A DNA stretch of 64,000 nt from Halobacillus shinanisalinarum (lineage in GTDB: Bacteria > Bacillota > Bacilli > Bacillales > Halobacillaceae): assembly GCF_022919835.1 (NCBI RefSeq), contig NZ_CP095074.1, forward strand, positions 682,001-746,000, read 5' to 3'. Below the pieces are notes generated by a model. The model saw nothing but the letters and a program-made list of their open reading frames with translations, did no database searches and was not told the origin of the DNA. Made by a program: the position numbers and the translations under genes. Positions 54,547 through 62,511 of this stretch are shown in pieces (the first letter of the stretch is position 1; each line of letters begins with the position of its first letter).

Positions 54547-55734
54547 TTACAATCCATTTGTCACTGTATCACGAGCAATCATTACCTCTTCATTCGTAGG
54601 AATTACCATAACTTTAACAGGTGAATGCGGATAGTTAACGAATGCTTCTTTGCCACGCACCTGGTTAAGGGAAGGATCCCAATACACTCCCATGAACTCG
54701 AGTCCTCTTAGCACACGTTCACGAATCGATGTACTATTCTCACCGACACCAGCAGTAAAAATAATCCCATCAATGCCATGCATACGGGAAGCATAGGACC
54801 CAATGTATTTATGAATTCGATTAGCAAACACTTCCAGTGCTAGTTCTGCACGTTCATCACCTTCGGATGCTTTTTCCTCAATATCTCTTAAATCACTCGA
54901 GAAACCTGAGAGGGCAAGCATTCCACTTTCTTTGTTTAATACATTCATCACTTCACTAGCTGATTTACCCGTCTTGTCCATGATAAACGGAATAAGGGCA
55001 GGGTCAATATTCCCTGAACGTGTACCCATAGTCACTCCAGCGAGCGGTGTGAAGCCCATTGATGTATCAATCGACTTTCCACCTTCAATCGCTGCAATAC
55101 TTGCTCCGTTCCCAAGGTGGCAGGAGAGCAATCGAAGTTGTTCGACTGGACGACCAAGCATTTCAGAAGCACGTTCTGTGACATATTTATGTGACGTTCC
55201 ATGGAAACCATATTTGCGAATACCATATTCCTCATAGTACTCATATGGCAAGCTATACAAATAAGATTGCTCCGGCATGGTCTGGTGGAAGGCTGTGTCA
55301 AATACAGCGACATGCGGCACATTAGGCAATACCTCTCTAAAAGAACGTATTCCAGTCAAGTTAGCGGGATTATGAAGTGGCGCCAGATCAGATACCCCTT
55401 CAATTTCCTTGATAACATCATCTGTAATCAAGACAGATTCACTGAATCGTTCACCACCGTGTACGACACGGTGGCCTACTCCGTTGATCTCATCGAGAGA
55501 TTGAATAATTCCGTGACCTGTAAGCTTATCTAGTAGCAGGGACACAGCTACACTATGATCAGGTATGCTTGTTACAGTCTTATCTTTATCTCCATTAAAT
55601 TCTATTGTAAACACAGCGTCATCCAGGCCAATACGCTCTATAAGACCTTTTGTTACGACTGTTTCTGCAGGCATTTCGATTAATTGAAATTTTAAAGAAG
55701 AACTACCTGCATTTATTGCAAGAATATTATTCAA
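54547..55734 (-). CDS. ackA: Acetate kinase
   Basis: Makes ATP and acetate from acetyl phosphate in overflow metabolism. The 395 residues show the ASKHA phosphate loop [41 protein letters not shown], the catalytic region [11 protein letters not shown] and [13 protein letters not shown], and [10 protein letters not shown] near-consensus cre about 90-105 bases upstream, in the 123-base gap after ytxK, fits CcpA activation as in B. subtilis. Downstream of ytxK on the same strand. Confidence 0.97.
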   Translation of the reverse strand: MNNILAINAGSSSLKFQLIEMPAETVVTKGLIERIGLDDAVFTIEFNGDKDKTVTSIPDHSVAVSLLLDKLTGHGIIQSLDEINGVGHRVVHGGERFSESVLITDDVIKEIEGVSDLAPLHNPANLTGIRSFREVLPNVPHVAVFDTAFHQTMPEQSYLYSLPYEYYEEYGIRKYGFHGTSHKYVTERASEMLGRPVEQLRLLSCHLGNGASIAAIEGGKSIDTSMGFTPLAGVTMGTRSGNIDPALIPFIMDKTGKSASEVMNVLNKESGMLALSGFSSDLRDIEEKASEGDERAELALEVFANRIHKYIGSYASRMHGIDGIIFTAGVGENSTSIRERVLRGLEFMGVYWDPSLNQVRGKEAFVNYPHSPVKVMVIPTNEEVMIARDTVTNGL

Positions 55735-55824
55735 CGTTGTTCATCCCCTTAAAATATAGGTTCGTATCTTTCTACCACTACCATTTAACCACCCGCCTGA
55801 CTCGTTTTCAAGGTGAAAGGAACA

Positions 55825-55838
55825 TGATAACGTTTACT
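55825..55838 (-). promoter_or_regulatory. Candidate CcpA site (cre) upstream of ackA
   Basis: Minus strand AGTAAACGTTATCA differs at one position from TGWAANCGNTNWCA and closely resembles the B. subtilis ackA activation site. Confidence 0.7.
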
Positions 55839-55857
55839 TGATATATTTCTTATATTC

Positions 55858-56850
55858 TTACAATTTCATCGTTTTATATTCACTAAACCACTGATTCATT
55901 TGAGCAAGAATATCTGCCATTGCATCCGGATTCTTAAAGGACGGAAGCTTTACCAACAGTGCTTGCTTAGGAGGTTTTGTTCCCTCGCCCTTCTTCTGCA
56001 AGATCAAGATGCTCTTTCCGTGCTTTTCCTCCTTAAAAAGTGAATCTGACAGCTGAAGCATTCCGACTATATGCGCTTCCTCTCTTAGATACTCGTTAAG
56101 GGACTGAGACTGCTCACTGTCGAAGAGGAAATTTGGAACGATAAACATTAAATATCCTCCGGCTTTTGTATAATTTATCCCTTGTTCAATAAACAAATGA
56201 TGCGCGTAGGAGTGATCTTCTTCAGCTTTTAACTGATATTGCTTAGCTTGTACATCATCTGGATAATATCCCACAGGAAGATCGGCAACAACAAAGTCAA
56301 CCGGCTCCATTAAAAATGGGCGAAGACTGTCTTGGTGGAAAAACTCAATAGGATTCTCTTGTAAATTTGCATTGGCTACAGCTAACTGAATTAATGTATG
56401 ATCCACTTCACTACCGTAGGCTGTAAGGCCCATCTCAAGCTGGTTCATTACTGAGGTCATTAAGTTCCCTGTACCAGCCGCAGGGTCAAACAGTTTCAGC
56501 TCTCCCTCCCCTTCAAATAGCTTTGAAGCAACATATCCCATAAACATGGCTACAGAATCAGGTGTTATCAGGTGTTGCTGCTGTGTTGCATCCTTCATTC
56601 CTTTTAAAATAGCAAGTTGTACGGCTTTACGTATTTCTTCCTTCTCGTAATCCCCTCTATTTATCTTCACTAGCTGATTTGTCAATTTAGTAGACAGTTG
56701 ATCATCCACATCATCAAAAGGCTGCCCATTAAATAATGTATCCAACGTTTCAGCAACCGCTTCTAAATACGTAACATTCATATCCATTTCGATAATGGTA
56801 GCTGTCTCATCGATCCATTCATATAACTTTCCTACCTGCTCTTGTTTCAT
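55858..56850 (-). CDS. ytxK: YtxK-like SAM-dependent adenine-type methyltransferase
   Basis: Class I methyltransferase with an N6-adenine-MTase-like core, conserved beside ackA in Bacillaceae. SAM loop FDPAAGTGNLMTSV (about residues 125-140). The catalytic NPPY position is occupied by DLPVGYYP, a family trait. FIVPNFLF and SILILQKKGEG follow. N-terminal helical domain of about 95 residues. ATG 56850 has AGGAGG six bases upstream; a second ATG at 56853 is too close to it. 330 residues. The substrate is unknown: the similarity to type I restriction HsdM is structural, and no restriction subunits are near. Confidence 0.88.
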   Translation of the reverse strand: MKQEQVGKLYEWIDETATIIEMDMNVTYLEAVAETLDTLFNGQPFDDVDDQLSTKLTNQLVKINRGDYEKEEIRKAVQLAILKGMKDATQQQHLITPDSVAMFMGYVASKLFEGEGELKLFDPAAGTGNLMTSVMNQLEMGLTAYGSEVDHTLIQLAVANANLQENPIEFFHQDSLRPFLMEPVDFVVADLPVGYYPDDVQAKQYQLKAEEDHSYAHHLFIEQGINYTKAGGYLMFIVPNFLFDSEQSQSLNEYLREEAHIVGMLQLSDSLFKEEKHGKSILILQKKGEGTKPPKQALLVKLPSFKNPDAMADILAQMNQWFSEYKTMKL

Positions 56851-56892
56851 CATGATCCTCCTGTTTATTTCCGACCTTAATTTCATACAAAA

Positions 56893-56924
56893 AGAACGCA
56901 TTGCTGTCGCGGTCCATGCGTTCT
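56893..56924 (-). terminator. Terminator between the small ORF and ytxK
   Basis: AGAACGCAT, loop, ATGCGTTCT, TTTTT on the minus strand, about 20 bases after the short frame ending at 56942. Confidence 0.8.
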
Positions 56925-56941
56925 CATCCAAGCACTTGATT

Positions 56942-57010
56942 CTATTCATAACCATAACGAAAAATTGAACGGACTTCAACATCATCCATCCATTCATCCG
57001 GTCTTTTCAA
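56942..57010 (-). CDS. Candidate 22-residue small ORF
   Basis: TTG at 57008-57010 with GAGGAG five bases upstream encodes a short, highly charged peptide that starts KRPDEWMDDVEV and ends SIFRYGYE. A terminator follows about 20 bases later. The short transcription unit (ribosome site, frame, terminator) is complete, but I recognise no family. It could equally be a remnant of genes that sit here in B. subtilis (tpx, ytfJ and others), which are absent from this window. Confidence 0.35.
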   Translation of the reverse strand: MKRPDEWMDDVEVRSIFRYGYE

Positions 57011-57098
57011 TTCAACTCCTCTATTACATTTCCTAGCTATTCATTCATCTACTATAGTGGTAAAATACATAATGAATTCCATTAAGGAGGCTTTCGTA

Positions 57099-57902
57099 AT
57101 GTCCAATCAACGCAGAAATCTCTATTTTTATTATCATCCAAATAACAAATTGGAAGAAAAACTTGCACCCTTATATCAGCTCGCCCTTAAAAATGACTTT
57201 AACATTGTAGATGATTCCAAAGATGCAAATATTATTATATCTGTAGGAGGAGATGGCACATTCCTTCAAGCAGTTAGAAAAACAGGCTTCCGACAAGACT
57301 GCTTGTACGTTGGAATTAGGAGTAAAGATGAAGCTGGATTATACTGTGACTTTAACTTGGACAATTACAATGAAATGGTTGATTCCATGCTTAATGCCGA
57401 ACTCGAGGTTCGCCGTTTTCCGGTTATTGAATCGACGGTGAATAATGAATCAAGCTATTGTTGTTTAAACGAGTGTAGCGTTCGCTCTACTCTTATTAAA
57501 TCGATCGTAATCGATGTATTTATCGATGATACTTATTTTGAAACGTTCCGTGGTGACGGATTAATCGTTGCAACTCCAACGGGCAGCACGGGCTATAACA
57601 AATCTACAAAAGGCGCCGTTGTTGATCCGAAACTACCTTGCTTTCAGGTGAGCGAGCTTGCCTCACTAAATAATAATCGCTACCGTACACTCGGTTCTTC
57701 CTTTATTTTAGGCCCTGAGCGAACACTTAGATTGAGTGTTCGTCAAGACGGCAACGACTATCCAATTATCGGGATGGACAATGAAGCCTTCTCCATCCGC
57801 AACATCCAAGATATCACTGTAAATTTAAGCGATAAAGTGATTAAGACAGTGAAATTAAAAAACAACTCCTATTGGGAACGGGTTCAGCGCACCTTTTTAT
57901 GA
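57099..57902 (+). CDS. ppnKB: NAD kinase (second Bacillus type)
   Basis: Phosphorylates NAD to NADP. GGDGTFLQAV (residues about 48-57) and TPTGSTGYNKSTKGAVV are the two nucleotide-binding blocks of the family. NECSVRSTLIKSIVIDVFID is typical of the YtdI/NadF2 form. ATG at 57099 has AAGGAGG nine bases upstream and gives 267 residues; a longer frame from 57057 is not supported. Divergent from ytxK and its small upstream ORF; convergent with ytcJ. Confidence 0.94.
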   Translation: MSNQRRNLYFYYHPNNKLEEKLAPLYQLALKNDFNIVDDSKDANIIISVGGDGTFLQAVRKTGFRQDCLYVGIRSKDEAGLYCDFNLDNYNEMVDSMLNAELEVRRFPVIESTVNNESSYCCLNECSVRSTLIKSIVIDVFIDDTYFETFRGDGLIVATPTGSTGYNKSTKGAVVDPKLPCFQVSELASLNNNRYRTLGSSFILGPERTLRLSVRQDGNDYPIIGMDNEAFSIRNIQDITVNLSDKVIKTVKLKNNSYWERVQRTFL

Positions 57903-57921
57903 AAAAAATCTGTTCAAATGC

Positions 57922-57948
57922 GAAAGCCAGGCAATAGCCTGGCTTTCC
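57922..57948. terminator. Bidirectional terminator between the NAD kinase gene and ytcJ
   Basis: GAAAGCCAGGC, AATA loop, GCCTGGCTTTC, perfect stem between convergent genes. Confidence 0.88.
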
Positions 57949-59538
57949 TTATACTCGTTGGTACATGACCTCACCATCTACTACCGTCATCGTTACCATA
58001 GCATCTGCCAATTCGTGTGGCTTAAGGGCAAATAAATCACGATCCAAAATAGTAAAGTCAGCCACGAAATTTGTTTCAATTATTCCTTGCTCATGCTCTC
58101 TCCCGATAGCATAAGCACTCCCTTTTGTATATAAAGAAATGGCTTCATATACGGAGAGACGTTCTTCGGCCTGGTACACTTGATTGTCATAGCTTGCCCG
58201 GCGATCAACTGCCGCTCGTATCCCGAGCAGTGGATTTATTTCCTCAATTGGAGCATCCGATCCCCCCGCACAAACAATCCCAGCATCTAACAGCGTCTTC
58301 CAGGAGTAGGAGGTCTTTAAGCGGACATACCCAAGGCGATCCATTACCCAAGGAAAATCTGAAGCGACAAACGTAGGCTGGATATCAAGAATAACATTAA
58401 GTTTCTTTAATTTATCTATCAGTGCGGGACTTAAAATTTGAGCATGAATAATTCGATCCCTTTCACCTGTTTGAAGGGGGTATTCCTTAATAACATTAGC
58501 AATCGCCTCCGTTGCAGCATCCCCAATAGCATGTACAGCGATAGGCATGTTTCGTTTGCGTGCCTTAAGGACAACTTTTCTCAGCTGCTCCTCTGTATAG
58601 ATAGCTACGCCTCGATTTCCCTCATCGTCAGCATAATCATCTGAGAGCCATGCAGTTCTACCGCCAAGGGCCCCATCGGTGAAAATTTTCACAGCGCCAA
58701 GCTCCACAAATTCCGTACCTTTCTTAAACCCTAAACCTTCTCCATCCATATCCTCTAGTACGCCATTATGCACGAGCAGGTGAGCCCGAAATTTCACATC
58801 ATCGCCATTAATCACATCTGTAAAAGCATCAAAAGTCTTTTTAAAGCCGCCGTAATAATTAAGATCTTCACTATGACCTCCGACCAATCCGTGGGCATGC
58901 ATATCACTGACGGCAAGCCCTGTCGCTTTTCTTAAGTATTCGGGGGTGACCTCAGGCATTGCCCGCTTAATTAAATCCTGTGCCTGATCATGAAAGTAGC
59001 CCATGGGTTCCTGTTGTTCATCACGTACAATCACACCACCTTGCGGATCAGGTGTATGTGCATTCACACCAGCAAGCTCCATTGCTTTGGAATTGGCTAG
59101 CAAAGCATGACGGCATACTCTAGTAAGCATGATCGGATGGTCCCTTGTCAATTCGTCTAACTCATTCTTATGTATGATGCGTTTATCTTCCCATTGATTT
59201 TCATTCCAGCCTTCACCAATAATCCATTCCCCTTTATCTAACTGTTCAGCATGAAGGCTTAAGGCTTGCTTCACCTCTTCAGCTGACTTCATAAAAGATA
59301 AATCAAGCCTCATCAGCCGTTCCCCATGGCCAATGATATGAAGGTGACTATCTGTAAAACCTGGGTACATCACGGCCCCTTTTAAATTGATTTCCTCTGT
59401 GATGGACTCCTGATAAGAAGCATAAAGATCTTGAGTCTGTCCTGTAGCTAGGATTATTCCACCATCAGATATGACAGCTTCAACCCATTCCCCATCCGTT
59501 TTCATTGTATATATTTTTCCACCATACCATAACTTCAT
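57949..59538 (-). CDS. ytcJ: YtcJ-like amidohydrolase
   Basis: Metal-dependent amidohydrolase of the YtcJ / AepA type, 529 residues, substrate unknown. N-terminal beta-sandwich (LWYGGKIYTMKTDGEWVEAV), then the TIM barrel with metal site TDSHLHIIGHG, the Lys/Asp region LGAVKIFTDGALGGRTAWL, IAVHAIGDAATEAI (His), IIHAQILSP (His) and GSDAPIEEINPLLGI (Asp). Length and map position match B. subtilis ytcJ. Monocistronic; nothing else recognised between its start and the thiI terminator. Confidence 0.88.
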   Translation of the reverse strand: MKLWYGGKIYTMKTDGEWVEAVISDGGIILATGQTQDLYASYQESITEEINLKGAVMYPGFTDSHLHIIGHGERLMRLDLSFMKSAEEVKQALSLHAEQLDKGEWIIGEGWNENQWEDKRIIHKNELDELTRDHPIMLTRVCRHALLANSKAMELAGVNAHTPDPQGGVIVRDEQQEPMGYFHDQAQDLIKRAMPEVTPEYLRKATGLAVSDMHAHGLVGGHSEDLNYYGGFKKTFDAFTDVINGDDVKFRAHLLVHNGVLEDMDGEGLGFKKGTEFVELGAVKIFTDGALGGRTAWLSDDYADDEGNRGVAIYTEEQLRKVVLKARKRNMPIAVHAIGDAATEAIANVIKEYPLQTGERDRIIHAQILSPALIDKLKKLNVILDIQPTFVASDFPWVMDRLGYVRLKTSYSWKTLLDAGIVCAGGSDAPIEEINPLLGIRAAVDRRASYDNQVYQAEERLSVYEAISLYTKGSAYAIGREHEQGIIETNFVADFTILDRDLFALKPHELADAMVTMTVVDGEVMYQRV

Positions 59539-59673
59539 TTGCCTTCCCCTTCCTATTAAATTTATTTTACAATACAGAATTTGACTCGAAAAGTAAGAAA
59601 GCTGTTTACGAGAATATATCGGAACACATAAATCTTATATTGCATACTTGATATCTAAGAGGCTACCCCTCGT

Positions 59674-59706
59674 AAAAAGCTCACGATGCAGCAGCAACGT
59701 GAGCCT
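59674..59706 (-). terminator. Terminator of nifS-thiI
   Basis: GCTCACG, loop, CGTGAGC and TTTTT on the minus strand. Confidence 0.83.
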
Positions 59707-59712
59707 CCCTAA

Positions 59713-60914
59713 TTAAAGCAAATCCTCAAACTCATCTTTACTTTCTTTGTTACCATTTACTTCGATCATATATGATTGCTCAATAGCATCTGAAATATCC
59801 TGGTTAAAATCGACAGTGGATTCATAATAACTAGCTTTTTCCCTTGTGGGCTTGGTTTTCGGAGCTTTCGGTACAAAAATCGTGCAACAATCTTCATACG
59901 GAAGCACAGAAAGATCATACGTGTTAATCTTCCTTGAAATTTCAATGATTTCAAGTTTATCCATAGCTGCTAAAGGGCGAATAATAGGCAAATTAGTTAC
60001 TTCATTAATGGCATTCATACTTTCCATCGTTTGACTTGCCACTTGACCGAGGCTTTCTCCGGTCGTCAAAGATAAAATTTCCTGTTGCTTAGCTATTTGC
60101 TCACTAATTCTCATCATCATTCTGCGCATAATTGTCATACTGTACCCTTCAGGTGTCTCGTTGTGAATTTTCTGTTGGATGGCTGTAAAAGGGATAATAT
60201 GGACCTTTATTTTATTCCCATACTCGGAAAGTTCGCTCGCAAGGTCCAGTACCTTTTGCTTGGCACGTTCACTCGTATATGGGGGGAATGGAAATGAATT
60301 GCTTCAAGCTCCACGCCCCGTTTCATGGTCAAATATCCTGAAACTGGGCTATCGATACCACCTGAAAGAAGAAGCAGCGAATTACCAGTTGTTCCAACTG
60401 GAAGCCCGCCGGCACCCGGGTAATCCTGTGCAGTTATATAAGCAGCGTCATTTCGAACCTCTACTTTTAACTCGACATCCGGATGATGAACGTTAACGGT
60501 GACCCCTTCAGTATTTGAGAGTACATATCCGCCAATGATATGATTCAAGTCTTGCGAGCGGATCGAAAATTCCTTATCGGCTCGCTTAGCTGACACTTTA
60601 AATGTTCGCGCCTCAGGTGAATCTTGTAACGCAGCTAAGGCTGCCTGCTTTATTGCATCTGCATCTTTCTCCACTTTTATTGCAAAACTTAACGTATGGA
60701 TTCCAAAGACTTGCTGACACTTATTCATTACTTGATAGGGATCTTCACCATTCAGAAGCACATACATTCGATCCCTTTTTTTAGAAACACGAACATTGTT
60801 GAATTCCTTCAACTTTTTTATTAAGTTACTCTGCAGTTTACGTTCAAAATACTTTCTGTTTTTCCCTTTTATAAACAATTCACCGTAGCGAATTAAAATG
60901 TGATCAAATTCCAT
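59713..60914 (-). pseudogene. thiI: thiI (tRNA 4-thiouridine synthetase), interrupted by a one-base deletion
   Basis: Thiolates U8 of tRNA, with sulfur from the neighbouring cysteine desulfurase. A ferredoxin-like and THUMP region (1-165: HILIRYGELFIKGKNRKYFERKL) precedes the PP-loop LLLLSGGIDSPVSGYL (about 180-195). The frame then fails after EAIHFHSP. One extra G in the G6 run 60281-60286 gives [18 protein letters not shown] and joins the C-terminal frame ([16 protein letters not shown] ... DEFEDLL). The restored protein has 400 residues, as in Bacillus, without a rhodanese domain. Starts two bases after the nifS stop. Confidence 0.92.
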
Positions 60915-60916
60915 AG

Positions 60917-62059
60917 TTACCTCCCCATCGATGTTTCTAAATGAATAATTGCTTCTTTAAGTGCTTGGATGAATTGATCAACTTCTGGCACTGTATTTTG
61001 ATAGGACAAGCTAATTCTTAACGATGAAGTCGTTCGGGAAGAATCTAACTGACAAGCCTTCAAAACTGAACTTACATCTGGTTGCTTAGATGAGCAAGCT
61101 GATTTTGTAGAAATATAAATCTCTTCTTGGGCTAATGTATGGATGATCAGTTCTGGCTTAAATCCAGGTAGTGAAACATTTATGATGTGTGGAGCACTAT
61201 TGACTGGAGAATTTATGAGCAATGAATCTATTTGACTAAGCTGGTGCCTTATATATTTTTGAAGGCTTATTAACTCAGGCAAGTGATTTTGCTCTTTATC
61301 CATGATTAACCGCAGTGCCTTAGCAAAGGCCGCAATCCCTGGCAAATTCTCCGTTCCAGCTCGTTTTCTATTCTCTTGACTGCCTCCATGCAGCAACGGA
61401 AACAAACTAACATTGTCCCGCACAAATAAAGCACCTGTGCCTTTTAATCCGTGAATTTTATGTCCAGAAACTGAGCACAAATCAGCGCCTGACTGCCTAA
61501 CATTCATCGGTACTTTTCCAAGCCCTTGAACATGATCAACGTGAAAAAACAACTTCGGGAATTTTTGAGCGATCTTTCCAATTTCCTGAACGGGCTGGAT
61601 CGTTCCAAGTTCATTATTAACTGACATGATGCTCAATAAGATAGTATCCTCACGTATTGCATTTTCAATATCGACAGGGTCGACATAACCTTCTTGATCT
61701 ACTCCAAGATACGTCACCTCAAACCCAAGACTCTCAAGACTACGGAAAGCTTCTAGTACTGATGGATGCTCGATTTGTGTTGTAATCATGTGCTTTCCTC
61801 TATTTATATGCTGAAGAGCAATTCCTTTGATAGCCAAGTTGTTAGCTTCCGTACCTCCAGAAGTAAACAAGACTTCATTAGCTTTGACCCCTGTTATAGC
61901 AGCCACCATGTTCCGGGATTTTGTAAGCAATCTTTCTGCTTCACTTCCTAAGCGATGAATAGAAGAAGGGTTAGCATAATAGGTCTCCGCAGCCTTCATA
62001 TAACTTTCCAGGACTTCTGGCAAAGGTTTCGTTGTCGCACTATTATCTAAATAAATCAA
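60917..62059 (-). CDS. nifZ: Cysteine desulfurase (NifS/IscS family; NifZ partner of ThiI)
   Basis: PLP enzyme that removes sulfur from cysteine and hands it to ThiI. The 380 residues show MIYLDNSATTKPLPEV, FTSGGTEANNLAIKG, the PLP Lys in CSVSGHKIHGLKGTGAL, and the catalytic Cys in STKSACSSKQPDVS. The enzyme is of the group with a short Cys loop extension. Start is TTG at 62057-62059 with AGGGGTG eight bases before it. Directly upstream of thiI, which identifies it as the NifZ-type desulfurase of B. subtilis. Confidence 0.93.
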   Translation of the reverse strand: MIYLDNSATTKPLPEVLESYMKAAETYYANPSSIHRLGSEAERLLTKSRNMVAAITGVKANEVLFTSGGTEANNLAIKGIALQHINRGKHMITTQIEHPSVLEAFRSLESLGFEVTYLGVDQEGYVDPVDIENAIREDTILLSIMSVNNELGTIQPVQEIGKIAQKFPKLFFHVDHVQGLGKVPMNVRQSGADLCSVSGHKIHGLKGTGALFVRDNVSLFPLLHGGSQENRKRAGTENLPGIAAFAKALRLIMDKEQNHLPELISLQKYIRHQLSQIDSLLINSPVNSAPHIINVSLPGFKPELIIHTLAQEEIYISTKSACSSKQPDVSSVLKACQLDSSRTTSSLRISLSYQNTVPEVDQFIQALKEAIIHLETSMGR

Positions 62060-62140
62060 TTCAGTGGCACCCCTTTTCTATGTTGGCAGTCCATTATAAT
62101 ATCATAACACGCCATGAAAATAAATAGTTGCATTTATAAA

Positions 62141-62172
62141 CAAAGCTAGCATCCACTTGGATGCTAGCTTTG
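62141..62172 (-). terminator. Terminator after the ezrA-linked small membrane gene
   Basis: CAAAGCTAGCATCC, ACTT loop, GGATGCTAGCTTTG: perfect stem, separates ezrA and the small gene from nifZ. Confidence 0.85.
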
Positions 62173-62181
62173 GTGTCTAAT

Positions 62182-62508
62182 CTAGTTTAGATTAAGCGCA
62201 TGAAGGAGAATGTCAATGCTTATCTTTCCATCTTCACTTAAACCTTCAACCCAATTTTTCGTTATCATGTTCGTCTCGATTACTAGATCCTCTGCCAGGC
62301 CATTTGTCTTCCCTGCTCCTCCGGTTAATGACACCAACTGATGGTCGCTTAATGCACGCTCGGTAAAAACTGGGATGACAGCCTGACTATGACTCTTGCT
62401 TTCCAGCTTATCCACAGGTTGGGGAGGAAATACAACTATGACTAATGACCAAACAGTAACTGTTACAGAGCCTAGAATAATGATCAGCCATTTCCTCACT
62501 GTTAACAC
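62182..62508 (-). CDS. Small protein with N-terminal signal/anchor, unknown function
   Basis: I do not recognise this gene. The 108 residues start with a basic N-terminus and one hydrophobic helix (RKWLIIILGSVTVTVWSLVIVVF), then a short polar part (FPPQPVDKLESKSHSQAVIP) and a soluble end that contains TERALSDHQLVSLTGGAGKTNG. The GGAGKTNG piece resembles a nucleotide loop but stands outside any such fold. Only three bases separate it from the ezrA stop, so it is co-transcribed with ezrA and could act in the cell envelope or division. B. subtilis has braB at this place. Confidence 0.6.
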   Translation of the reverse strand: MLTVRKWLIIILGSVTVTVWSLVIVVFPPQPVDKLESKSHSQAVIPVFTERALSDHQLVSLTGGAGKTNGLAEDLVIETNMITKNWVEGLSEDGKISIDILLHALNLN

Positions 62509-62511
62509 ATC

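Noticed and set aside
55858..56850. Restriction-modification methylase
   Set aside because: No restriction or specificity subunit nearby; the DLPVGYYP motif and position beside ackA identify the chromosomal YtxK family.
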